Source: Myxococcota bacterium
GTDB lineage: Bacteria > Myxococcota_A > UBA9160 > SZUA-336
DNA: 32,688 nt
Direction: 5' to 3'
NCBI GenBank assembly: GCA_035498015.1
Contig: DATKAO010000079.1
Span: forward strand, 1 to 32,688
The notes beneath the pieces are model-generated. The model saw nothing but the letters and a program-made list of their open reading frames with translations, had not been told where the DNA came from and did no database searches. This document shows positions 16,080-23,944 of the stretch, in pieces. The translations under genes and the position numbers were made by a program. Position 1 is the stretch's first letter, and each line of letters begins with the position of its first letter.

Positions 16080-16925
16080 TCAGAATACCCCAAGCGGCGT
16101 GCCGTCTTCCCGGCGCGAGGACCCCCGCCGGAGCCACTCCTCGAGCGCGCGCAGGAACGGCTCGCGCGCGTGTCTCTCGCGCCACGGGTCGTGGCCGCAG
16201 CGCGGGAAGCCGAGATACGAGAGGTCCGCGACGTGGCGGGCGAGCAGGTCGCGGATCATCGGGCCGGGGTGCGGGTCGTCGTCGCCGTGCAGCATGCGCA
16301 CCGGCGCGCGGATCGCCGAGAACGCGGCGGGCTCGACGCCTTCGGCCTGCAGGCGCAGCACGTCGGGCCAGGTCTCGGCCTCGCCGCCCGAGTCGACCCA
16401 CAGCGGCTCGTCGCCGGGCTCCCTCGGCAGGAGATCGACGCCGTACACGGCGCTGAACAGCTGGCCGGCGCGCCACGAGAGCGCGTCACGCGCCGTGCGG
16501 TCGCGCGCGCTGGCGAGCCCGCCCTGCAGCTCGGCGAGCTCCGCGCGCTGCGCGGCGGTCATGCGCGACTGGCTGCGCCGCGCGTAGACGGCGCGCGTCG
16601 CCGCGTCGTACGTGCCACAGCCCACGAGACAGAGCGAGGTCACGAGCCCCGGGTGCGCCGCTGCGAACGAGAGACCGAGCATGGCGCCCCACGAGTGACC
16701 CACCACGTGCATGGGCCCGGGCAGCACCTCGGCCAGGTCGGCGACGTGGCGCGCGACCGTGAGCGCCGTCTCGCCGCTCCGGCGCTGCAGCGGCTCGAGC
16801 ACCTGGAAGCGCGGCGCGAGCGCGCGCGCCAGATCGGCCAGGTCACCTGCCGCACCGGGTCCGCCGTGCAGGAGCGCGACCTGCGGTCCGTCGCTGCCCC
16901 AGCGGCGCACGGCGATCGGGCCCAA
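16080..16925 (-). CDS. Alpha/beta hydrolase, proline-iminopeptidase-like
   Basis: A 281-aa alpha/beta hydrolase. Oxyanion motif HGGPG at 20-24 and nucleophile elbow GHSWGA (76-81, Ser78), the pair that marks prolyl-aminopeptidase-like enzymes. A GDDD acid segment (LHGDDDPHPG) and RCGHDPW base segment follow. The start is a TTG one nucleotide after the stop of the amidinohydrolase gene (TGACTTG); GTG 16910 is an alternative. The TGA-C-TTG junction is identical to that before the UMF1-type MFS gene. Position in the AST run suggests hydrolysis of an amide or ester of an amino acid, but that is a guess. Confidence 0.85.
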   Translation of the reverse strand: MGPIAVRRWGSDGPQVALLHGGPGAAGDLADLARALAPRFQVLEPLQRRSGETALTVARHVADLAEVLPGPMHVVGHSWGAMLGLSFAAAHPGLVTSLCLVGCGTYDAATRAVYARRSQSRMTAAQRAELAELQGGLASARDRTARDALSWRAGQLFSAVYGVDLLPREPGDEPLWVDSGGEAETWPDVLRLQAEGVEPAAFSAIRAPVRMLHGDDDPHPGPMIRDLLARHVADLSYLGFPRCGHDPWRERHAREPFLRALEEWLRRGSSRREDGTPLGVF

Positions 16926-16926
16926 G

Positions 16927-17826
16927 TCAGAGCTCGCCCAGGTCCCCGATCATGCACTTCACCGAGCCGCCGCCCTTCTTGTGGAACTCGGATACGTCGG
17001 CCTCGATCACGCGCGTGCCGGTGGCGCGCACGGCCGCCGCCAGCTCCGCCGAGACCCCGCGCGGCATGACCAGGAGCGGCTCGCCCGCGCGCTCGAGCGC
17101 GAACGAGTTCGCGGCGTAGATCGCGGCGTCGGCGTCGCCGATCTCGACCAGGCGGGCGCCGAAGCGCCGGCGCAGCTCGGCCAGTGACTCGGCACGGACC
17201 GCCGGCGGGTACACGAGCAGGTGTCGGCGGCCCGGCCCGAACGAACACAGGCAGGTGTCGCCGTGGTAGTAGCGCTCGTCGACCAGCTCCACCCGGAGCA
17301 CGGGCCGGCCCAGCGGCCGCACGGCCTCGATCTCGGCCAGCGCCTCGGGCTGACTGCGGAAGCCGTACACGCGCTTCCACGGCGGCCAGCCGAGGCGGGG
17401 CACGAAGCGCTGGCGGCGGATCCGGCCGTGGGTGAACAGGAACGCGTCGCCGGCGGGAAACAGGTCGGCCTCGCCCTCGAAGCGCGCGCGGATCTCGGCG
17501 GCGGGCAGGCCGCGGCGAGTCACGGCGGCGCGGTAGGCGGGCTTCTCTCCGGCGCGCGTGGGAGTCAGATTCGACAGCACGAACACGTCTCCGTCGCGAA
17601 AGCCCGCATTGGCAGGATACACCAGCCCCGGGTGCGCTGGATCGGGCGGAATCACTTCGACCTCGAGCCCCAGCGCGAGCAGCTGCTCGCGCATGGCGCC
17701 CCACTGCCGGATCGCGAGCGCGCGGTCGACCGCTTTGCGCCGGCCGTACTTGTCGCGGGTGTGCGGGTTGGCGCCGCCGACCACGGCGAAGTGCGCCGGG
17801 TCGCCCATCAGCACGACGTGACTCAC
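16927..17826 (-). CDS. Guanidine-modifying enzyme, ArgZ/DDAH size; candidate AstB substitute
   Basis: A 299-aa member of the amidinotransferase/arginine deiminase (pentein) superfamily. Catalytic residues: Glu119 (FEGEADLF), His188 (YYHGDTC) and Cys291 (GGSVKC), the E-H-C set of the family. VYPANAGF at 69-76 carries an ANA motif. From memory, E. coli AstB has WVANAAT at the equivalent place, and the ArgZ/AgrE arginine dihydrolases have a functionally important Asn there, where deiminases have Asp. That would favour dihydrolase chemistry (ornithine-type product, CO2 and two NH3). Bona fide AstB is about 440-450 residues and this is far shorter. It overlaps astD by 4 nt (GTGA), so it probably works on N2-succinylarginine; arginine or dimethylarginine remain possible. 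Confidence 0.8.
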   Translation of the reverse strand: MSHVVLMGDPAHFAVVGGANPHTRDKYGRRKAVDRALAIRQWGAMREQLLALGLEVEVIPPDPAHPGLVYPANAGFRDGDVFVLSNLTPTRAGEKPAYRAAVTRRGLPAAEIRARFEGEADLFPAGDAFLFTHGRIRRQRFVPRLGWPPWKRVYGFRSQPEALAEIEAVRPLGRPVLRVELVDERYYHGDTCLCSFGPGRRHLLVYPPAVRAESLAELRRRFGARLVEIGDADAAIYAANSFALERAGEPLLVMPRGVSAELAAAVRATGTRVIEADVSEFHKKGGGSVKCMIGDLGEL

Positions 17827-19328
17827 GGGCTCGGGAAGCCCGGGTATTTCGCGGGCGCGCCGGGCTCCGCGAGCTCGAGGTTCGCCTGCGCGTAGGTCGT
17901 GTAGAGCGTCGAGGCCACGCCGGCCGGCCGATCGTTGCCGCTGTGCTTGATGCCGCCGAAGGGCAGCTTCGACGACGCGCCCACGCTCGGCGCGTTCCAG
18001 TTGAGGCAGCCCACGCGCACCGTGCGCGCGGCGCGCTCGTAGGTCGCGCGCGAGCGCGTGAACACGGCGGCGACCAGCCCGTAGTCGCTGGCGTCGAGCT
18101 CGGCCAGCCCCGCCTCGACCGAGTCGACCGGCACGAGGAACGCGTCGGGCACGAAGTGCTCCTCCCGCTGGTAGCGGCTGTCGCGGCGCGTGGCGCGCAG
18201 CCGGTGCAGGCTCGGCCGCACGTAGTGACCGGGCCGCGGACCGTCGACCGGCCCGCCGGGCGCGAGCAGCTCGGCCCCGTCGCTGCGCGCCCAGTCGAGC
18301 AGCTGCGCGTGGCGCTGGCGCGCCGCGGCGTTGATCACGGGTCCCATGAACGCGCCCGGGTCACTCGAGTGACCGATCGCGATGCCGCGGAACAGCCGCA
18401 CCAGCCGCTCGGCGAGTGAGTCGGCGACGGCCCGCTCGGCGAAGATGCGGCTGGTCGAGCTGCAGCGCTGACCCGAGGTCACGCACGCGCCGAAGACGAT
18501 CGCGCTCGCGGCCGCGTCGAGGTCGGCGTCGGCGCACACCAGCACTCCGTTCTTGCCGCCCAGCTCGAGCGCCAGGAGCTTCCACGGCTGGTCGGCCGTG
18601 GCCTGCGCGATGCGCCGGCCCGCGGCGTACGAGCCGGTGAACAGCACGCCGTCGAGCGCCGGATGCGCGGCGATGCGCGCGCCGATCGAGGCGTCGCCCT
18701 GCACCACCTGGAGCACGCCGGGCGGAAACGCGGCGCGGTGCGCGAGCTCGGCGTAGAGCTGCGCGACCGCAGGCGTCTTCTCGGACGGCTTCAGCACCAC
18801 GCAGTTCCCGGTCGCGAGCGCCGGCACCACGTGACCGTGCATCAAGTGACCCGGAAAGTTGAACGGGCCCAGCACGCCGAACACGCCGCGCGCCACCGCG
18901 CGCCAGCGCCCGACCTGTCCGGCGCCGAGCTCGAGGCTGCGCTCGGCCACGAGCTCGAGGCCCTGAGTCAGCGTGATGTCGAACTTCGCGAGCATGGCCG
19001 CGACCTCGGTGCGCGCCTCCCACAAGGGCTTGCCCACCTCGGCGGCGATCACCCGCGCGAAGCGCTCCTGCTCGGCGGCCAGCGCCGCGCAGAAGCGGCC
19101 CAGCGCGGCGGCGCGCGCGGCGGGCTCGGCGTCGCGCCAGGCGGGCCAGGCCCGGCGCGCTGACGCGACCGCGCGCTCGACCGATTCGGCGGCGAACGGG
19201 AACGCGCCCAGTGACTCGCGCGTGTCTCCCGGGTCCCGCGACTCGAGCTCGCCGTCGGGCTGCGCGGGCGGCGCGAGCCGGCCGTCGACCAGGTCGCCCA
19301 GGACCTCGAACGGAGCGTGCTCAGCCAC
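17823..19328 (-). CDS. astD: N-succinylglutamate 5-semialdehyde dehydrogenase AstD
   Basis: A 501-aa aldehyde dehydrogenase with AstD-like features. GPFNFPGHLMHGHVVPAL (154-171), catalytic Glu255 in ALELGGKNGV, catalytic Cys289 in TSGQRCSS, and a C-terminal GCLNWNAPSVGASSKLPFGGIKHSGN stretch. The paired NWN and SVGASSKLPFGG are characteristic of succinylglutamate-semialdehyde dehydrogenases. It oxidises the semialdehyde to N-succinylglutamate with NAD+. The GTG start overlaps the end of astA by 8 nt, and the GTGA at its end overlaps the amidinohydrolase gene. Astonishingly tight coupling argues that these enzymes function in one route. Confidence 0.9.
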   Translation of the reverse strand: MAEHAPFEVLGDLVDGRLAPPAQPDGELESRDPGDTRESLGAFPFAAESVERAVASARRAWPAWRDAEPAARAAALGRFCAALAAEQERFARVIAAEVGKPLWEARTEVAAMLAKFDITLTQGLELVAERSLELGAGQVGRWRAVARGVFGVLGPFNFPGHLMHGHVVPALATGNCVVLKPSEKTPAVAQLYAELAHRAAFPPGVLQVVQGDASIGARIAAHPALDGVLFTGSYAAGRRIAQATADQPWKLLALELGGKNGVLVCADADLDAAASAIVFGACVTSGQRCSSTSRIFAERAVADSLAERLVRLFRGIAIGHSSDPGAFMGPVINAAARQRHAQLLDWARSDGAELLAPGGPVDGPRPGHYVRPSLHRLRATRRDSRYQREEHFVPDAFLVPVDSVEAGLAELDASDYGLVAAVFTRSRATYERAARTVRVGCLNWNAPSVGASSKLPFGGIKHSGNDRPAGVASTLYTTYAQANLELAEPGAPAKYPGFPSP

Positions 19329-20364
19329 CGCTCGCCCCTCGGGCGGAGCGCGGCAGCGGAGTCAGCGTGACCTCCTCACCGGTGGCGAGCTGCAGGCGCT
19401 CGCGCGCCTCCTTGCCGATGCGCACCTCGGCACCGGTGCGCAGCGCGGGCGCCGCCACGGCGCGGAACGCGCCGTGCTCCTCGGTGGCGATGATCGCCGG
19501 GGCGGCACCTTCGGGCGGCGCGCCTTCCGCCAGCACGCCGCGCGCCGTCTCGCGCAGCGGAGTGATTCGCGCGGTCTCGGCGCTCACGAACGGCCCGCCG
19601 TCGAACGGGTCGATCTCGTCGATCCACGCCAGCCCGGCCGCCTCGAGCAGCCGCAGCGCGGGCACGGTCTCCTCGTGCACCTGGCCGAGCTGCGCCGCGA
19701 CCTCGGCGTCGAGCAGCGAGGCGTAGAACGGCGTGTCGGGAAACAGGTCCAGGATGAAGCTCTTGTCGCCGGCGCTGCGGTGGTCGGCCTCGTTGTAACT
19801 CATACCGGTGAAGCGCTTGCCGAACGCGTCCCAGAAGGCGCTGCGGCCGTGCGTGTCGATCGCCGCGCGCATCTCGGCCAGGATGCGCGGCTCGAAGCTC
19901 GAGCGGTGGCGCGCGATGTACGCGAAGCGCCCCCACGACAGGAGCTTGCCGGGCCAGCCGGGGCGCCGGCGCGCGTCGGGGTGCAGGATGAGTGACCCGA
20001 GCTCGGTCGGGCCGTCGCGCGACGCGCCGAGCTGGAGCGTGGTGTGCGTGACGCGCACGCCGGTGCTCGGCGAGTGGCGCGTCTCCTCGCCCACCCGCAG
20101 ATACAGGTGGGGCATGTCGGGCGTGCCGTGCTTCGACAGCACCGCGCACGTGCCCACGACCCGCTCGCCCTCGTCGACCAGCGCGAACTGGTACTCGCGC
20201 TCGGCGTGGGGCGGGCCGGGCGCGCGGAAGGCGCGCTCCGAGCGCTCCAGCCGCCGGCGCACGAACGCTTCGTCGTGGGGCAGGTTCGGGCTGTCGAGAT
20301 AGCGCGCCAGCTCGAGGATGGCGGCCAGGTCGTCGACGCGTGCCGCGCGCAACAGGAAGGTCAT
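19321..20364 (-). CDS. astA: Arginine N-succinyltransferase AstA
   Basis: A 347-aa protein with the AstA/AruG pattern. It starts MTFLLRAARVDDLAAILELA, a GNAT-like fold. LGSLILHPDARRRPG (122-136), FEPRILAEMR (157-166) and FTGMSYNEADH (185-194) are family hallmarks, and YIDEIDPFDGGP-like text is present as WIDEIDPFDGGP. It transfers succinyl from succinyl-CoA to the alpha-amino group of arginine, the entry step of the AST pathway. Length matches the family (about 340). The ATG overlaps the M20 gene (ATGA). No second astA paralogue (AruF) is next to it. Confidence 0.92.
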   Translation of the reverse strand: MTFLLRAARVDDLAAILELARYLDSPNLPHDEAFVRRRLERSERAFRAPGPPHAEREYQFALVDEGERVVGTCAVLSKHGTPDMPHLYLRVGEETRHSPSTGVRVTHTTLQLGASRDGPTELGSLILHPDARRRPGWPGKLLSWGRFAYIARHRSSFEPRILAEMRAAIDTHGRSAFWDAFGKRFTGMSYNEADHRSAGDKSFILDLFPDTPFYASLLDAEVAAQLGQVHEETVPALRLLEAAGLAWIDEIDPFDGGPFVSAETARITPLRETARGVLAEGAPPEGAAPAIIATEEHGAFRAVAAPALRTGAEVRIGKEARERLQLATGEEVTLTPLPRSARGASGG

Positions 20365-21680
20365 GCCGGCCCCCGGCCCGCGAGCCGCGCGAGCGCCGCA
20401 CGGTAGAGCGACACCGCCTGGTGTAGCTGCGCCAGGCTCGTGTGCTCGTTGGGCTTGTGCACGTTGCCGATCGAGCGCCCCGGCCCCAGCACCACGGCCT
20501 CCAGGCCGGCCGCGGCGAGCAGGCCCGCTTCGGTGCAGGTGGCCTTGGTCTCGACTCGCGGAGCGAGTCCCGCGGCCCGCTGCGCGGCTTGGAGCTCGCG
20601 CACCAGCGGCGCGTCGGCCGCGGTGGCGAGCGCCGGGTTCGCACGCACCGCGCGCAGCTCGGCGGCGCGCGCGAGCGGCGCGACCAGCGCGGCCGCGTCG
20701 TCGCCCGGGATCGGCCGCACGTCGCAGCCGAACAGCGCGCAGTCGCCGTCGAGCGCCACGCGCCCCAGGCTCGCCACGCTGTGCGCCGGGGAGAAACGCG
20801 AGTCACTGCGCCGGGCGGCGCCGGCCTGCAGCTCGCGCCAGGCCGTGAGGAAGCGCAGGAGCGGCGCGGCGCTCCACACCGGTCCGGCCGCGCGCGCGCC
20901 CGAGGAGTCACGGACGGCGAGCTCGATCTCGCAGCGGTCCGGCACCACGTTCAGCGCGCCGCCGCCCGCCAGCGCCCCGATCCCCGGCGCTTGGGTCCGC
21001 TCCAAGAGCTCCAGCGCGCCGAGCACCGCGTTCTTTCCCAAGGCCGGGTCGCTCGAGTGCGCGGCCGCGCCGCGCACCTCTTCACGAGCCGACCACAGCC
21101 GCGCGCCGTCCAGCCGCTCCAGCCGGACGCGCGCCTCGTAGACCGCGTAGCCCTTGTGCGCGTGCACCACGGCCAGCTGCGACGGCTCGCCCACCAGCGC
21201 GCGCGTCGAGCCCTTGGTGAGCCCCGTCTCCACCAGCCAGCGCGCGCCCAGCATGCCGATCTCTTCGCCGAACGTGCCCACCAGCCGCACCGGCCGCACG
21301 AGTGACTCGCGCTCGGCCGCCAGCGCCACGGCCTTGCACACGAAGTCGACCTTGGCGTCGGCCGAGCCCAGGCCGTACAGCCGGTCGCCCTCGCGCGTGG
21401 GCCGGAACGGGTCGCCGCCGGTCGCGGTCCACGCCGCCGCGTCGCCCGGCGGCACCGTGTCGAGGTGAGTCACGAGCAGCACGCCGTCCTCGCCCGCCGC
21501 GCCCGCGTCGCACAGCACGGCGAAGTGCGTCGCGCCGCCGGCATGCGCGCTCTCGACCTCGCCGTCGAGCCCGAGCTCCGCGAGCAGCTCGCTGGCCGCG
21601 TCGGCGATCGCCGCGTTGCCGAGCCGCGACTCGGACGGGGTCGCGATGAACCGCTCCGCCCAAGCGACTAGGTCGGCCAT
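20361..21680 (-). CDS. M20-family metallo-deacylase (ArgE/DapE type), candidate AstE substitute
   Basis: A 439-aa M20 metallopeptidase-family enzyme. Zinc ligands and catalytic residues: His72 and Asp74 in VTHLDTVP, bridging Asp108 in GLGSADAKVD, catalytic Glu139 and Glu140 in GTFGEEIG, Glu165 in LVGEPS, and His408 in GNVHKPNEHT. A dimerisation lid domain fills about 180-300. ArgE and DapE of this family remove N-acetyl or N-succinyl groups from amino acids. It is the first gene directly before astA, with a 4-nt overlap, and no M14-type AstE is visible. The most economical reading is that it desuccinylates N-succinylglutamate, or an earlier succinylated intermediate. That is inference. Confidence 0.85.
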   Translation of the reverse strand: MADLVAWAERFIATPSESRLGNAAIADAASELLAELGLDGEVESAHAGGATHFAVLCDAGAAGEDGVLLVTHLDTVPPGDAAAWTATGGDPFRPTREGDRLYGLGSADAKVDFVCKAVALAAERESLVRPVRLVGTFGEEIGMLGARWLVETGLTKGSTRALVGEPSQLAVVHAHKGYAVYEARVRLERLDGARLWSAREEVRGAAAHSSDPALGKNAVLGALELLERTQAPGIGALAGGGALNVVPDRCEIELAVRDSSGARAAGPVWSAAPLLRFLTAWRELQAGAARRSDSRFSPAHSVASLGRVALDGDCALFGCDVRPIPGDDAAALVAPLARAAELRAVRANPALATAADAPLVRELQAAQRAAGLAPRVETKATCTEAGLLAAAGLEAVVLGPGRSIGNVHKPNEHTSLAQLHQAVSLYRAALARLAGRGPA

Positions 21681-21702
21681 CCCGACCCTGCCATCGACGT
21701 GC

Positions 21703-22026
21703 CTAGGGGCTCGCTTGAGCCGTGCGTGCGCAGCACGGACACAGCGCGCGGAGTGATTCGAACGTGTAGATGCCCGAGTCGTGACCGTCGCTCCAGGCGA
21801 AGGCCAGCGCGTAGCGGCCGACCCCCGAAATGCGCAGCGGGCGCACGTCGGCGGGCACCGAGTCGGCGCGCAGCAGCGGCCGGCCGGTGTGCTCGTCGAT
21901 GCAGTGCGCGCAGCGACACGCGAGGCGCAGGAGGCGCACGGGGTAGAGACTCTCGTGGCCGTCCTTCCACACGATGCGCAGCGTGTCGGGCCCGGCCTGC
22001 GAGATCGCGGTGGGGGCGAGGTCCAT
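21703..22026 (-). CDS. DUF971 (GBBH-like N-terminal domain) protein
   Basis: A 107-aa protein made of one DUF971 domain, the fold at the N-terminus of gamma-butyrobetaine hydroxylase and at the C-terminus of some Mrp/ApbC proteins. Cysteines Cys37, Cys39 and Cys42 (LACRCAHCIDE) plus Cys96, Cys98 and Cys99 (CPCC) could bind a metal. The central GRYALAFAWSDGHDSGIYTFE (70-90) is the usual W-D-G-H-SGIY signature. The gene is short but a normal size for a stand-alone copy. It lies 22 nt upstream of the M20 gene and may be the first gene of the AST run. Its role is unknown; a part in iron-sulfur or metal handling is often suggested. Confidence 0.87.
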   Translation of the reverse strand: MDLAPTAISQAGPDTLRIVWKDGHESLYPVRLLRLACRCAHCIDEHTGRPLLRADSVPADVRPLRISGVGRYALAFAWSDGHDSGIYTFESLRALCPCCARTAQASP

Positions 22027-22033
22027 GCCGGGA

Positions 22034-22039
22034 AAGCTA
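22034..22039 (-). promoter_or_regulatory. Leaderless-type -10 box before the DUF971/AST run
   Basis: On the minus strand TAGCTT, 7 nt before the ATG at 22026, with no Shine-Dalgarno sequence. It is the same hexamer as before the glutamine-synthetase-family gene. This would be the promoter of the nine-gene leftward run and lies in a 63-bp divergent gap shared with the F420 gene. Confidence 0.42.
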
Positions 22040-22089
22040 ACCGACGCGTGAGTTAAGATCCTCGCCCCGACTGGGCACTGGAGGGCGGA

Positions 22090-22767
22090 ATGGCGAAGGA
22101 AGGCGTGGCGATCCTGGGCGGCACGGGCGAGCAGGGCCTGGGCCTGGCGTACCGGTTCGCGAAGGCGGGGCGGCCGGTGCGCATCGGCAGCCGCAAGGAG
22201 GAGCGGGCGCTCGAGGCGGCCAAGGAGCTCCTCGCCAAGCTGCCCGGCGCCGACGTGTCGGGCCACGAGAACGCAGCCGCGGTGCGCGCGGTCCGGGGCG
22301 GGATCGTGATCCTGTCGGTGCCCTTCGAGCACACCGCGGGCACGATCAAGACGGTGAAGGCCGAGCTCGCGCCAGGCACGGTGCTGGTCTCGATGGGCGT
22401 GCCGCTCGCCGCCGCGATCGGCGACGTGGCCTCGCGCGTGATCGGCGTGTCGCAGGGCTCGTGCGCCGAGCTGTGCGAGTCACTCGCGCCGGACGGCGTG
22501 CCGGTCGTGTCGGCGTTCCAGAACGTGGCGGCGCACCGGCTGCTCGACCTGGATCACTCGGTCGAGTGCGACGTGATCGTCTCGGGCGAGAAGGAGCCGC
22601 GCGCGCGCATCATGGCGCTGTGCGACGACATCCCGGGCACGCGCGCGATCGACGGCGGGCCGCTGTACAACGCGCGCTACGTGGAGCAGCTCACCGCGCT
22701 CATGATCGGCATCAACATCCGGCTGAAGAAGCCCGAGGGCGTGGGCCTGCGGCTGACCTACGTGTGA
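22090..22767 (+). CDS. npdG: F420H2:NADP+ oxidoreductase (NpdG/Fno family)
   Basis: A 225-aa protein with a Rossmann start GVAILGGTGEQGLGLAYRFAKAG (5-27) and an NADP-binding SRKEERA (34-40). Later segments SVPFEHT (76-82), SMGVP (100-104) and AFQNVAAHRLLDLD (142-155) match F420-dependent NADP oxidoreductases. It moves hydride between NADPH and the deazaflavin F420. Length fits the family. GGAGGGCGGA lies just before the ATG as a ribosome site, and a TAAGAT at 22054-22059 could be its -10. Its presence implies F420 biosynthesis elsewhere in the genome. Two further genes at 28168-29047 are candidate F420 users. Convergent with the membrane gene that ends 1 nt away. Confidence 0.92.
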   Translation: MAKEGVAILGGTGEQGLGLAYRFAKAGRPVRIGSRKEERALEAAKELLAKLPGADVSGHENAAAVRAVRGGIVILSVPFEHTAGTIKTVKAELAPGTVLVSMGVPLAAAIGDVASRVIGVSQGSCAELCESLAPDGVPVVSAFQNVAAHRLLDLDHSVECDVIVSGEKEPRARIMALCDDIPGTRAIDGGPLYNARYVEQLTALMIGINIRLKKPEGVGLRLTYV

Positions 22768-22768
22768 C

Positions 22769-23944
22769 TCACATGAGCACGCGCGCCAGGCCCTTCAAAA
22801 TGTCGACCAGCGGGACCTGGAGCGCGATCAGCGGGATCATCGGCAGCGCGGCCGCCAGGATGATCGGCGCGATGGCTTGCAGGTCGATCGGCACCGGGCG
22901 CAGCGCCTTCGCGCGCTCGTAGCCCGTCGTGAGATCGGCGAGCGAGGACGCATCCTCGTTGCCGAGGAGCTCCTCCGCTTCGGCTTTCAGGGTGAGCCAC
23001 TTGTCGCGGAACGCGGCGTCGTGGCGGCTCGACAGCGCCCCGTACTCGTAGAGCGCCTCGCGCTTCAGCGCGGCCAGCCGCGGGGTGAATGCCAGCAGCG
23101 GGCCGAGCGCGAACACCAGCGCCAGCAGCGCGAACGCGCCGATCAGCGGATAGAGTGACTGGAGCGTGGCGCCGCGGTACACCACGTCTTCGGCCAGCAC
23201 CGAGGCCAGCGACGCCGACCCGACCAGCACCAGGATCGCGAAGCCAGACTGGCCGAGCGCCATGAAGCCGAGCCCGGCCGCGCGGTCCGGGTGGGTCGCG
23301 ACCAGGCGCAGGTCGAGGCGCGAGATGCGCGCCAGCACCTGCGCCCAGACCAAAAGACGAAAGCCCCAGCGCAGGAAAAGGAACTGGAACAGCGGCACGC
23401 TGACCAGCGCGTGCCACCAGCCGGCGACGGTGAGTGACTTCATGCCGTCGACGCCGATCAGCGCCTGCCAGGTGGCGATGCCGCTGCCGAGCTCGCGCCG
23501 CGCCGACGACCAGGCCGCGAGTACGGCCAGCGCGAGCACCACGAGCTCCGCGACCGTGGAGTCGACGTGTCTGCGCGCCTTCTGCAGGATCGCCACGAAC
23601 CCGGGCTCGGTCTCGCGCGGAATCAGCCGCGCCTCCCGGAACTGCAAGAGCACGCGGCGCAGGCGGGCGGGCACCGCGGCGTCGGCCAGCACGAGCAGCA
23701 CGACCGCGAACAGAAAGCGCGCGTAGGCCGAGAAGTCGCGCAGGAACGGCACGCGCACGGCGTCGCCCATGGCGAGCCCGTCGCGTGCCGAGAGCACGAG
23801 CAGCGGCAGCCAGCAGATGCCCGCGAACAACAGCGCCCGCCGCACCAGGAGCTTCGGCTCGGTCGGCGCGAGCCCCGTGCGCAGCCAGATGCGCCAGGCC
23901 GGCCCGCCCTGCTCGAGCGCGAGCTGCTCCTCCGCCGGAGTCAT
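22769..23944 (-). CDS. Polytopic membrane protein of unknown function
   Basis: A 391-aa integral membrane protein with about seven hydrophobic segments. They include LLFAGICWLPLLVLSA near 40-55, FLFAVVLLVLADAAV, LVVLALAVLAAW, LFQFLFLRWGFRLLVW, ILVLVGSASLASVL, LIGAFALLALVFALGPLLAF, and a C-terminal APIILAAALPMIPLIALQVPL. A soluble charged stretch between the last two (about 300-360, SSRHDAAFRDKWLTLKAEAEELLG) looks helical. I do not recognise the family. The ATG at 23944 overlaps the stop of the DUF4105 gene (ATGA), so it is probably co-translated with it; a frame open 60 codons upstream lies inside that gene and is rejected. Confidence 0.75.
   Translation of the reverse strand: MTPAEEQLALEQGGPAWRIWLRTGLAPTEPKLLVRRALLFAGICWLPLLVLSARDGLAMGDAVRVPFLRDFSAYARFLFAVVLLVLADAAVPARLRRVLLQFREARLIPRETEPGFVAILQKARRHVDSTVAELVVLALAVLAAWSSARRELGSGIATWQALIGVDGMKSLTVAGWWHALVSVPLFQFLFLRWGFRLLVWAQVLARISRLDLRLVATHPDRAAGLGFMALGQSGFAILVLVGSASLASVLAEDVVYRGATLQSLYPLIGAFALLALVFALGPLLAFTPRLAALKREALYEYGALSSRHDAAFRDKWLTLKAEAEELLGNEDASSLADLTTGYERAKALRPVPIDLQAIAPIILAAALPMIPLIALQVPLVDILKGLARVLM

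Noticed and set aside
22764-22774. TGTGACTCACA inverted repeat at the convergent stops of npdG and the membrane gene as a regulator site
   Set aside because: It lies between two gene ends, and is probably another instance of the frequent GTGACTC word joined to stop codons.
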